The position numbers and the translations under genes were made by a program. This document shows, in pieces, positions 12,514 through 18,712 of a stretch of 18,712 nucleotides of DNA. Positions within the stretch are counted from its first letter, which is position 1, and each line of letters opens with the position of its first letter. The DNA is from CAZOWL01 sp964583605 (GTDB taxonomy: Bacteria; Pseudomonadota; Gammaproteobacteria; Chromatiales; Chromatiaceae): contig CAZOWL010000086.1 in the NCBI GenBank assembly GCA_964583605.1, positions 1 to 18,712 on the forward strand, in the 5' to 3' direction. The notes beneath the pieces are model-generated. The model was not told where the DNA came from and did not search any database. It saw nothing but the letters and a program-made list of their open reading frames with translations.

Positions 12514-13023
12514 ATGTCCCGAGAGACGTCACAGATCGAGGAAACCGTCGAGGCATGGGCGCGTGCGCGCCTGGGGGCGCTGGCTGCCGAGGCCGGGGAG
12601 GTGGCATCCGAGTTCTATCTGCGCGCGGCCCAGGAGCGCGCCGCGCGCCCGCGCGAGGAGTGGGGTCGGCTTGGCGTGCGGGTCCGCGCGGTGCGCGCGG
12701 AACGGGCCGCCCTCGGCGCCTTCTCTATCGAGTGGTTCACCCGGCGCTGGGTCAATCGGACCGGGAGCCGGGCGCGGACCTTCACGACCTATCTGCGGCG
12801 CGGTCAAGGCGACCGCTATGCCCGCTCGGCCCTCAGCGGTGTTGCCCAACCCTGGGAGCTCGCCCTTGCCGACACGCTGGAGGACCGCTTCGCCGAGATC
12901 CGCCGCCTCGCGCGCAGCGTCTCGCGGGTGCGGATGGCCTTCCGCCAGCATGCGAAGCTCGAGCGCATGCGTCTCGAGCCGAGTGAGCGGGATGAGCAGC
13001 GTGGCGGACTCGCCGGTCTTTGA
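12514..13023 (+). CDS. MobI-like conjugative transfer protein
   Basis: A 169-residue cytosolic, charged protein. The core (about 49-145) reads EWGRLGVRVR, then GAFSIEWFTRRWVN (69-82), RTFTTYLRRGQGDRYARSAL (88-107), WELALADTLEDRFAEIRRLA and a basic C-terminal helix. The FSIEW..R..W / Y.RRG.G.RY pattern fits what I know of the MobI(A/C) family, an auxiliary factor required for mobilisation of SXT/R391 elements and IncA/C plasmids and encoded next to oriT. The position fits: it starts 50 bases after the iteron array and precedes traI. The ATG at 12514 (MSRETSQIEE) is chosen because sequence upstream is iteron DNA. The family assignment is from memory of motifs, so moderate. Confidence 0.6.
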   Translation: MSRETSQIEETVEAWARARLGALAAEAGEVASEFYLRAAQERAARPREEWGRLGVRVRAVRAERAALGAFSIEWFTRRWVNRTGSRARTFTTYLRRGQGDRYARSALSGVAQPWELALADTLEDRFAEIRRLARSVSRVRMAFRQHAKLERMRLEPSERDEQRGGLAGL

Positions 13024-13064
13024 GGCGTCGCCCCGGCACACATGGTCAGCGATCCCAGGTGCGA

Positions 13065-13093
13065 CGAAACGGGACGGTTTCGATGACCTTTTT
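13065..13093 (+). other. Small hairpin between mobI-like gene and traI
   Basis: CGAAAC-gggacg-GTTTCG (13065-13082) is followed seven bases later by TTTTT. It could be a weak attenuator or a processing site. The stem is only six pairs long and the T-run is displaced. Confidence 0.25.
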
Positions 13094-13132
13094 CGCTCAC
13101 GAGGCCACGCCGGATCAGTGCAGCCTATCCCC

Positions 13133-14746
13133 ATGGCACTGTTCCTCCGACGCAAGACTGTTTCCACGCCGGCACCCAGCGGGGCGGACGATCCATCGAT
13201 CGACGACCCCGAGATCCCCCGTTACCCGCCGTTCCTGAAGGGGCTGCCGGTGGCCGCGCCGGCGCGCATCGTTGCGACGCAATCCGAGCTGATCGCCCGG
13301 TTGCAGGATGGCCTGGCATTTCCCGACACCCGCTTTGCCGCGCTGGTAAAACCCGTCATCGCCCGCTACGCCGCCTTCGTCCATCTGCTGCCGGCCTCGG
13401 AGGCGCATCACCACCGCGGTGCGGGCGGCTTGTTCCGTCATGGACTGGAGGTCGCGTTCCACGCCGCGCAGGCCAGCCAGGGCCAGATCTTCGCCCTCGA
13501 TCGCGGTCCGGCCGAGCGCCGCGAGCTCGAGCCGCGCTGGCGCCTGGCGGCCGGCCTCGCCGGGTTGTGCCACGATGGCGCACGCCTGTGGCTGCTCGCC
13601 GAGGGCCTGCACCTGGTCTGGCCGGCCGGGGCCGAGGACATGATCGCCCTGCTGGCCGCGGACCGGGTCCCCGGCATCCCGCGCGATCCCGACACGCTGG
13701 CCGACATCCTATTGGAGCGGGGTCTCGCTGTTCCGCGGCAGGATGGCGACCAGTCTCAGCGCTACTGGCGTCTGGCACCGGCGCCGCTGGCCCGTGACGG
13801 CCAGACGGTGACGCTCTCGATGCTGCGCCTGGCGTCGCCAGATCTGGTGCTGGCCGGGGCGCTGCCGGCAATGGTCGGGGTGCTGGATGCGTCGGAACCG
13901 ACGGCGCTGGATGCGAATGAGCCGCCGGCATCAACGACGGAGGTAGCAGAAGACGTCGTCGCTGCGACAACGCAGGACGCGGCACCATCCATTGCTCCAC
14001 CCCTGGAAGAGGCGCTGCCCCCGGCTCCAGAACCATCGCAGGGGAGAAAGATCATCGCTTCCAAGGAATCGGACAGCCGACCAGAAGGCGCGGTGGCCAA
14101 AGCAAAAACCTGGCTGCGCAAACAAGGTGCCGGGGGCGAGACGCTGCTGGCCCTCGCAGACGTCCTCAAGGCCGATCCGGGCGCCTGGCACCACCGCATT
14201 CGGCGCACGGGCGAGCAGGTCCTCGTGCTGTTCCCGGACGGACTCGTGGGTTTCGGTGCCCCACCGCGGGAACGACTGGAAGGTTTGGCCAGTCATCGCC
14301 TGCTACATGTCAACCCGCTCGCGCCGTTGCGTCGTGTCGCGGAGGTCGACGGGGCGCACGGTGCGCTGCTGACACCCGAGACGTCCCGCCATCTGCTGGC
14401 CCTGATCGAGCCGATCTGCTCCCTCACCGAACCACCGCCGATGGCGGGTGAGGGGCAGGAACCGGAGCCGTCCACATCGACCGCTTCTTCGACGGACCGC
14501 CAGGGCCCCGAGAAGCCAGACACCGACCCGGCCCGCGAACTGGTGGCTCGGATCCGCGCGCGCGATCCCGAGCTCCCCGCCCGCATCACCGAAACCGATG
14601 GCTGGCTCCGCATCGGTCGCGAGACCTTGCGCGCTTGGGCGAAAGAGCAAGGCGTGCCGGCTTATGTGCTGATCCGCACCCTGGGGCATCTCCCCGGCTG
14701 CCGCGTGACGCCCGATGGCGGCCTGGAGGTGCACGAGGGATCCTGA
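13133..14746 (+). CDS. traI: TraI relaxase (MobH class, PFGI-1/SXT type) with an internal deletion in the catalytic domain
   Basis: A 537-residue protein. The N-terminal TraI_2 relaxase part is clear: IPRYPPFLKGLPV, then HHHRGAGGLFRHGLEVAFHA (92-111) with the three-histidine motif, and EPRWRLAAGLAGLCHD (133-148). The metal-binding HD is normally followed by IGKP and some 150 residues before GARLW. Here CHD runs straight into GARLWLLAEGLHLVWPAGAE (149-168), an apparent in-frame deletion at about 13576. Downstream sequence is normal: DRVPGIPRDPDTLADILLER, a Pro/Glu-rich linker, and a TraI_2_C domain (KAKTWLRKQGAGGETLLALA onward). MobH relaxases nick oriT and pilot the strand; this copy is probably inactive. 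The ATG at 13133 (MALFLRRK) matches the family start; its ribosome-binding site is poor. Confidence 0.85.
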   Translation: MALFLRRKTVSTPAPSGADDPSIDDPEIPRYPPFLKGLPVAAPARIVATQSELIARLQDGLAFPDTRFAALVKPVIARYAAFVHLLPASEAHHHRGAGGLFRHGLEVAFHAAQASQGQIFALDRGPAERRELEPRWRLAAGLAGLCHDGARLWLLAEGLHLVWPAGAEDMIALLAADRVPGIPRDPDTLADILLERGLAVPRQDGDQSQRYWRLAPAPLARDGQTVTLSMLRLASPDLVLAGALPAMVGVLDASEPTALDANEPPASTTEVAEDVVAATTQDAAPSIAPPLEEALPPAPEPSQGRKIIASKESDSRPEGAVAKAKTWLRKQGAGGETLLALADVLKADPGAWHHRIRRTGEQVLVLFPDGLVGFGAPPRERLEGLASHRLLHVNPLAPLRRVAEVDGAHGALLTPETSRHLLALIEPICSLTEPPPMAGEGQEPEPSTSTASSTDRQGPEKPDTDPARELVARIRARDPELPARITETDGWLRIGRETLRAWAKEQGVPAYVLIRTLGHLPGCRVTPDGGLEVHEGS

Positions 14747-16871
14747 GCTGAACGGCTACGACAATCCCTGGCGCCCGAACTACGAGGCGGTGGCCGTTGG
14801 GCTGTGGTTGGCAGTCGCCGCCATCGCCTGGACGACGGCGGATCTGTGGGATCTGCACGTCGCGCCCTTTCGCTACCTCGCCCTGGCGTCCTCGGTCATG
14901 GTTCTGCTCTGGCTCCCGGGCATGCTGCGGGTCTCGCGCCGTCATCGCCGCCTGCGCGGCCGGCCGCTCGCCTTCATCGCCTCCGCCGAGCTCGAACGCC
15001 AGATGGGCGGAAGACCTGAGCTCTGGCTCGGCTGGGGCTTCGAGTGGACCGGCACCCACGCCCAGCTCGCGCACGACCTGCTGCGTGTCGGCCCGGCCCG
15101 CCTGACCGGACTCGACGCGGCGCGCCTGGGCGCTGCCTGGATCCACGGCCTCGGCGAGCACGAGCGCCCGGTGCGACTGCCCCTGGGGCACACCGAAGGG
15201 CATCTCCTGGTCGTCGGCACGACGGGCGCCGGCAAGACGCGGCTCTTCGACCTGCTGGTCACCCAGGCGGTGCTGCGCGGCGAGGCCGTGGTCATCATCG
15301 ATCCCAAGGGCGACCGGGACCTGCGGCAGGCCGCCGAGCGCGCGTGCTCGTCGGTCGGCGATCCCGCCCGCTTCGTCCACTTCCACCCGGCCTTCCCAGA
15401 GAGCTCCGCCCGCATCGACCCGCTGCACAGCTTCAACCGCGCCACCCAAGTCGCCAGCCGCGTTGCGGCCCTGATCCCGAGCGAGACCGGCAACGATCCC
15501 TTCAAGGCCTTCGGTCAGATGGCCATGTCGAACGTCGTGCAGGGACTACTCGCGGTTGGCGAGCGCCCGAGCCTGGTGGCGCTGCGCAGGTATCTGGAGG
15601 GCGGGGCCGAATCCCTGGTCGAGCGCGTCCTCATGGGGTACCTCGCGCGGCAGGTGCCAGACTGGGAGACCGAGGCCAAGCCGTTCCTGCGCCAGGCCCG
15701 TGACACCACGGCCCGGGTGGCGGGCCTGGTCCGCTACTATCGCGAGCGGGTGAGCACGCACCATCCCTCGACCGTCGTCGATGGGCTCTCGAGCCTCTTC
15801 GAGCACGAGCGGGTGCACTTCTCGAAGATGATCGCCTCATTGATGCCGATCCTGAACATGCTGACCTCGGCGGACCTGGGACCCCTCTTGTCGCCCGCTG
15901 CCGCCGATCCCGCTGATCCGCGCCGGCTGACCTCGATGACCGAGTGCATCGAGCGCGCCCAGGTGGTGTATCTTGGGCTCGATGCCCTCTCGGACAGCAT
16001 GGTCGGCAGCGCCATCGGCTCCATCCTGGTCGCGGATCTGGCCGCGGTGGCCGGGGACCGCTACAACTACGCGGCGGCGCTCACACCCGTGAACGTCTTC
16101 ATCGACGAGGCCGCCGAGGTGGTCAACGATCCATTCATTCAGCTCTTGAACAAAGGCCGCGGCGCCGGCCTGCGCCTAACCGTGGCCAGCCAGACCTTCG
16201 CCGACTTTGCCGCGCGCACCGGCAGCGAGGCCAAGGCCCGTCAGGTGCTCGGCAACATCAACAACCTCATCGCCCTGCGTGTGCTCGATGCCGAGACCCA
16301 GCAGTACGTGACCGACAGCCTGCCCAAGACCCGCCTGAAGAGCCTGATGCTGACCCATGGCAGTGCCACCCACTCGCAGAACCCGTTGCTCTACACCGGC
16401 AACGTCGGCGAGCGCCTGAGCGAGGAGGAGGGGGATCTCTTCCCGCCGGCCCTGCTCGGTCAACTGCCGAATCTTCACTACCTGGCCGTGCTCGCCGGCG
16501 GGCGGATCGTCAAGGGGCGCTTGCCGATCCTCGGGGTCCCGAAAAGGGGCCGCCTGATGCCGAAGCGCAAAGACATCCCGCCCGAGGGCGCACGGCTGCT
16601 CGCCACGGCGCTCGCCAAGGAGCGTCGGATCTATACGGGGATGCTCCGCGACCTGGAGCGCGACTGGCCGGGCAGCCGGGCGTTGTTGGCACGGGTCGCC
16701 GTCGCCCTCGCGGCGCAGAATCCGGAAGATGCTGAGGAGCGCCTGCGCAAGTGCCTCTGTGCGAGCCTGGATGCGTACCGGGCTGCCCGCACAGCGCGCA
16801 GCGGCGCTTCGCGGCATTCGTCGCCGGCCTCGTCACGGGGCTCGCCGATCCCGCTCAGCAGACACTGGTGA
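14715..16871 (+). CDS. traD: Conjugative coupling factor TraD (SXT/TOL subfamily type IV coupling protein)
   Basis: A 718-residue inner-membrane ATPase that hands relaxase-bound DNA to the type IV secretion channel. Two N-terminal membrane helices lie at about 25-40 and 52-69. The Walker A loop GTTGAGKT is at 168-175, VVIIDPKGDRDL at 192-203, Walker B NVFIDEAAEV at 460-469, and LLNKGRGAGLRLTVASQTFA follows, all typical of the TraD subfamily in PFGI-1/SXT elements. ATG 14715 overlaps traI by 32 bases; the conserved part starts near NPWRPNYEA, so a nearer non-ATG start is possible. The last about 27 residues are Ser/Arg-rich, whereas the next frame continues sensibly to 16933, suggesting a lost base near 16790. 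Confidence 0.93.
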   Translation: MAAWRCTRDPELNGYDNPWRPNYEAVAVGLWLAVAAIAWTTADLWDLHVAPFRYLALASSVMVLLWLPGMLRVSRRHRRLRGRPLAFIASAELERQMGGRPELWLGWGFEWTGTHAQLAHDLLRVGPARLTGLDAARLGAAWIHGLGEHERPVRLPLGHTEGHLLVVGTTGAGKTRLFDLLVTQAVLRGEAVVIIDPKGDRDLRQAAERACSSVGDPARFVHFHPAFPESSARIDPLHSFNRATQVASRVAALIPSETGNDPFKAFGQMAMSNVVQGLLAVGERPSLVALRRYLEGGAESLVERVLMGYLARQVPDWETEAKPFLRQARDTTARVAGLVRYYRERVSTHHPSTVVDGLSSLFEHERVHFSKMIASLMPILNMLTSADLGPLLSPAAADPADPRRLTSMTECIERAQVVYLGLDALSDSMVGSAIGSILVADLAAVAGDRYNYAAALTPVNVFIDEAAEVVNDPFIQLLNKGRGAGLRLTVASQTFADFAARTGSEAKARQVLGNINNLIALRVLDAETQQYVTDSLPKTRLKSLMLTHGSATHSQNPLLYTGNVGERLSEEEGDLFPPALLGQLPNLHYLAVLAGGRIVKGRLPILGVPKRGRLMPKRKDIPPEGARLLATALAKERRIYTGMLRDLERDWPGSRALLARVAVALAAQNPEDAEERLRKCLCASLDAYRAARTARSGASRHSSPASSRGSPIPLSRHW

Positions 16872-16933
16872 CATTGGCCCTGAGCCCGCTTCAGCAACGG
16901 GCGCTGCGCTTGGCGGCGCAGGACCGTGGCTGA
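16797..16933 (+). other. Likely displaced C-terminal codons of traD (out of frame)
   Basis: In the frame one base away from traD, the sequence reads SAQRRFAAFVAGLVTGLADP then AQQTLVTLALSPLQQRALRL and AAQDRG, ending at TGA 16931-16933. This stop overlaps the GTG start of the next gene (16926), the kind of coupling seen elsewhere in this operon. The segment is well-behaved helical sequence, unlike the traD in-frame tail. It is either the true TraD C-terminus after a one-base loss or a small separate coupled ORF starting at GTG 16751. Confidence 0.45.
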
Positions 16934-17600
16934 AGCGGAAGCCTACAGCGAGGCGCGCGCCGGGACCTGGCTCTGGGCGCTGCTGGTCGGCGCGATTCTG
17001 CTTGTAATGGAGCTCATCCTGTTCGTCGCGTTGGTGCCGACCGCCTGGTCGGAACGGGTGCGGGCCACCGAGCTGGCCTGGCTGCACGAGGGGCTCGGCC
17101 CGAGCACTGCCAACGTGGTCGTCCAGCGCGCCGAAGACTGGTACGAGACGCCCTTCGTCGCGCCGGGGCTGGTGGCGACGAGTTACCGTATCACCGTGCC
17201 GGGTGACCACGATGTGCAGCGCGCCGGCGCGCTTGCACCGCTCGCGACCTTGCCCCTCTGGTCGTGGGTCGAGGGGCGCCTGGAGGTGATTTGGGCGGCG
17301 TTCTACCAAGCGTTGCAGCGTCTGGCCATGCTGGCGGCCTGGTGGCCGTTCCTACTTCTCCTGTTCTTCGCCGCCTGGGGCGACGGGTGGGTTCGCCAGC
17401 GCATTCGCCAGTCAGGCTTTTCTTACGCGAGCCCCCTCGCGCACGCCTACGCCCTGCGCGGTACCGCCATCCTCCTCGCACTGGTGGGGTTGATACTCTT
17501 CCTGCCGTTGCCGCTCCCGGCACTTGGGGTTCCTTGGGTTGGCGTCTGCTTGGCGCTGCTGCTCAGTCTAACGGTTGCCAATGCGCCGACGCGGCTCTGA
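16926..17600 (+). CDS. Conjugation-element membrane protein (TIGR03747/DUF4400-like)
   Basis: A 224-residue inner-membrane protein. Hydrophobic helices lie at about 14-38 (TWLWALLVGAILLVMELILF), 133-150 (LAMLAAWWPFLLLLFFAAWG), 178-198 and 201-218. A periplasmic or cytoplasmic loop at 40-130 contains WSERVRATELAWLHEGLG and EDWYETPF. A conserved WGDGWVRQRIRQSGFSYASP (151-170) follows helix 2. This layout and the position directly after traD match the PFL_4697-type family (TIGR03747) of integrating conjugative elements, whose exact role in mating-pair formation is unknown. The GTG start at 16926 overlaps the preceding open frame, suggesting coupling; a start elsewhere lacks the N-terminal helix context. 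Confidence 0.83.
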   Translation: MAEAEAYSEARAGTWLWALLVGAILLVMELILFVALVPTAWSERVRATELAWLHEGLGPSTANVVVQRAEDWYETPFVAPGLVATSYRITVPGDHDVQRAGALAPLATLPLWSWVEGRLEVIWAAFYQALQRLAMLAAWWPFLLLLFFAAWGDGWVRQRIRQSGFSYASPLAHAYALRGTAILLALVGLILFLPLPLPALGVPWVGVCLALLLSLTVANAPTRL

Positions 17601-17854
17601 CCCCCAGTCGCGCTGAGGCTAACTCCGCACACGGCGGTATCGGCCAACTCGATGACCGCAGACCGCGCGATTTTCCCAACCTCTGGGAACGGATCTTCCG
17701 CTCGTGCTCCAACGACAGAACCAGGCCAGGGTGCCGATGTGGAGCGTGCCCCTGTATCCTGCTGGTGAGTGGTTCCCGAAGGTCTGATGCGACGAGACGG
17801 TCGCATCGACAACGGCGATACCGGCGATCACTCGAGCCCAACTGGAGCGAGCAG
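17601..17854. other. Junction region between conjugation genes and methyltransferase gene
   Basis: No gene is recognised. In intact PFGI-1-like elements further mating-pair genes follow the membrane protein on the same strand, so this interval probably contains the break point. It includes the hairpin at 17786-17807. Confidence 0.45.
17786..17807. promoter_or_regulatory. Inverted repeat upstream of the methyltransferase gene
   Basis: GATGCGAC-gagacg-GTCGCATC has perfect eight-base arms and lies 47 bases before the methyltransferase start. There is no following T-run, so a regulator-binding site or a 5' leader hairpin is more likely than a terminator. Confidence 0.4.
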
Positions 17855-18628
17855 ATGATGAGCGACGGCCGCCAAATCACTTCCGAGGCAACGCATTCCT
17901 CCGATTGGGACGCGGCGACATACGACCGGATCGCGGACCCGATGGCACGCTGGGGGACGGCCGTACTTGAGCGCTTGTCCCTCCGCGGTCAGGAGTGCGT
18001 GCTTGACGCCGGCTGCGGGTCCGGCCGGGTGACGGAGCAACTCTGCAAACGCTTGCCGCGCGGCACCGTCGTCGCCCTCGATCTCTCTGCGGCGATGCTG
18101 GCGGAGGCGAAGCGTCGGCTTGAGTCTTTCGGTGAGCGGGTCCGTTTCGTGCGCGCCGATCTTGCCCGGTCCCTACCGCTGCGGTCTGTGGACGCGGTAT
18201 TCTCCACGGCCACCTCCCACTGGATCCGTGAGCATGATGCCCTTTTTGCGAACCTCGCCGCCGTGTTGCGCCCTGGAGGGCCACTGGTCGCGCAATGCGG
18301 CGGCATCGGCAATATCGAGCGGATCCATGCAGCGGCAAGGGCAGCGGGTGTCGATCTTGAGCCCACACACTTCGCAACCCCAGCCGATACCGAGCAGCGG
18401 CTCCGGGCCGCCGGTTTCGTCGACGCACGATGCTGGTTGCGCCCCGAGCCTACCGTTCTGCCCCCGGGCGAGCCGTTCGAGACCTACCTCCGCACGGTCT
18501 GCCTTCGCCGGCACATCGAGCGTTTGCCCGAGGGTGACCGCCAGCCGTTCCCGCACGAGGTCGCTCGGCGGCTCGGCGAGCCGGTGATCGACTATGTGCG
18601 ACTAAACATCCTCGCGCGGCGGTCATGA
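17855..18628 (+). CDS. Class I SAM-dependent methyltransferase (trans-aconitate-methyltransferase-like)
   Basis: A 257-residue protein with the class I fold. An N-terminal cap (DWDAATYDRIADPMARWGTA, 18-37) precedes motif I VLDAGCGSGRVTEQL (49-63), acidic-loop strand VVALDLSAAMLAEAKRRL (72-89), VRFVRADLARSLPL, motif IV SVDAVFSTATSHWI, and post-motif FANLAAVLRPGGPLVAQCGG. The cap and the SHWI segment resemble trans-aconitate 2-methyltransferase-type small-molecule methyltransferases; the substrate is unknown. The first of two adjacent ATGs (17855) is used, with GGAG about nine bases upstream. The open frame extends far upstream, but that part is antisense-quality sequence overlapping the membrane-protein gene. 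It is likely cargo or flanking DNA rather than a transfer gene. Confidence 0.85.
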   Translation: MMSDGRQITSEATHSSDWDAATYDRIADPMARWGTAVLERLSLRGQECVLDAGCGSGRVTEQLCKRLPRGTVVALDLSAAMLAEAKRRLESFGERVRFVRADLARSLPLRSVDAVFSTATSHWIREHDALFANLAAVLRPGGPLVAQCGGIGNIERIHAAARAAGVDLEPTHFATPADTEQRLRAAGFVDARCWLRPEPTVLPPGEPFETYLRTVCLRRHIERLPEGDRQPFPHEVARRLGEPVIDYVRLNILARRS

Positions 18629-18712
18629 TGCCCGGCGGGCGCAAAGGTGCACGCCAACGGCAGGACCGCGGACAGCCGCGCGGCTTACGCGGGTAGTCGG
18701 CCTGATGCAGCA

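Noticed and set aside
12236..13132. Long upstream extension of the traI open frame
   Set aside because: It covers the iterons and the MobI-like gene in another frame; family members start at MALFLRRK (13133).
14586..15449. 287-codon open frame on the minus strand opposite traI and traD
   Set aside because: Antisense shadow created by GC-rich codons; traD motifs on the plus strand are decisive.
17264..17854. Upstream extension of the methyltransferase open frame
   Set aside because: It overlaps the membrane-protein gene out of frame and is Arg/Pro-rich; the ATG at 17855 has a ribosome-binding site.

Overview
The window is GC-rich (codon third positions are strongly G/C) and looks like an accessory region of a high-GC proteobacterium. 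It is probably a gammaproteobacterium of the Chromatiales/Ectothiorhodospiraceae kind; this is inferred from codon use, the presence of FlhD/FlhC-type regulators and a PFGI-1/SXT-like conjugation module. I see no rRNA, tRNA or CRISPR array.

Left part (1-4500). A RecD2-like helicase gene runs off the left edge on the minus strand and is divergent from a shikimate-kinase-like P-loop gene (200-790). A conserved protein of unknown function (1223-1660) follows, possibly coupled to a 54-residue ORF. From 1810 to 3355 lies the most unusual structure here. It holds ten copies of a 10-11 base box (ACTATGTGAAG or ACTATGTAAAG), arranged as inverted pairs that form two 68-base units, one 89-base unit and two tight palindromes. 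The units bracket a two-gene toxin-antitoxin operon of the TumE/TumA (DUF6516 / HVO_A0114) type. The layout resembles integron cassettes, but the boxes do not match the integron attC consensus. An IHF-beta-like gene and a small membrane-protein gene with a one-base frameshift come next.

Middle (4500-8600). rsgA is intact on the minus strand. It is followed by a gene-poor stretch with a decayed IS91-family transposase, then a minus-strand run of cargo-like genes: a type II haloacid-dehalogenase-like HAD protein, a secreted yellow/MRJP-type beta-propeller protein broken by a homopolymer frameshift, and an STAS/SpoIIAA-like protein.

Right part (8600-17600). This is part of an integrative conjugative element. 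On the minus strand, a ParM/StbA actin-like ATPase, a small StbB/ParR-like protein, a two-domain peptidoglycan lytic enzyme and an FlhD-FlhC pair (like SetCD of SXT and AcaCD of IncA/C plasmids) are tightly packed. Diverging on the plus strand are a MobI-like protein, a MobH-class TraI relaxase with an apparent large in-frame internal deletion, the TraD coupling protein, and a TIGR03747/DUF4400-type membrane protein. The divergent intergenic region (11879-12513) carries nine same-direction 17-base iterons spaced at near-multiples of one helical turn. It is a strong candidate for a centromere (parC), an oriT, or both. The mating-pair genes expected after the membrane protein are absent; a SAM-dependent methyltransferase gene (17855-18628) follows instead.

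Several reading frames are broken: two carry one extra base within short homopolymers (3999-4002, 7690-7695), TraD may have lost one base near its 3' end, and traI lacks the middle of its catalytic domain. The region therefore looks like a decaying or sequence-error-affected element rather than a fully active one.
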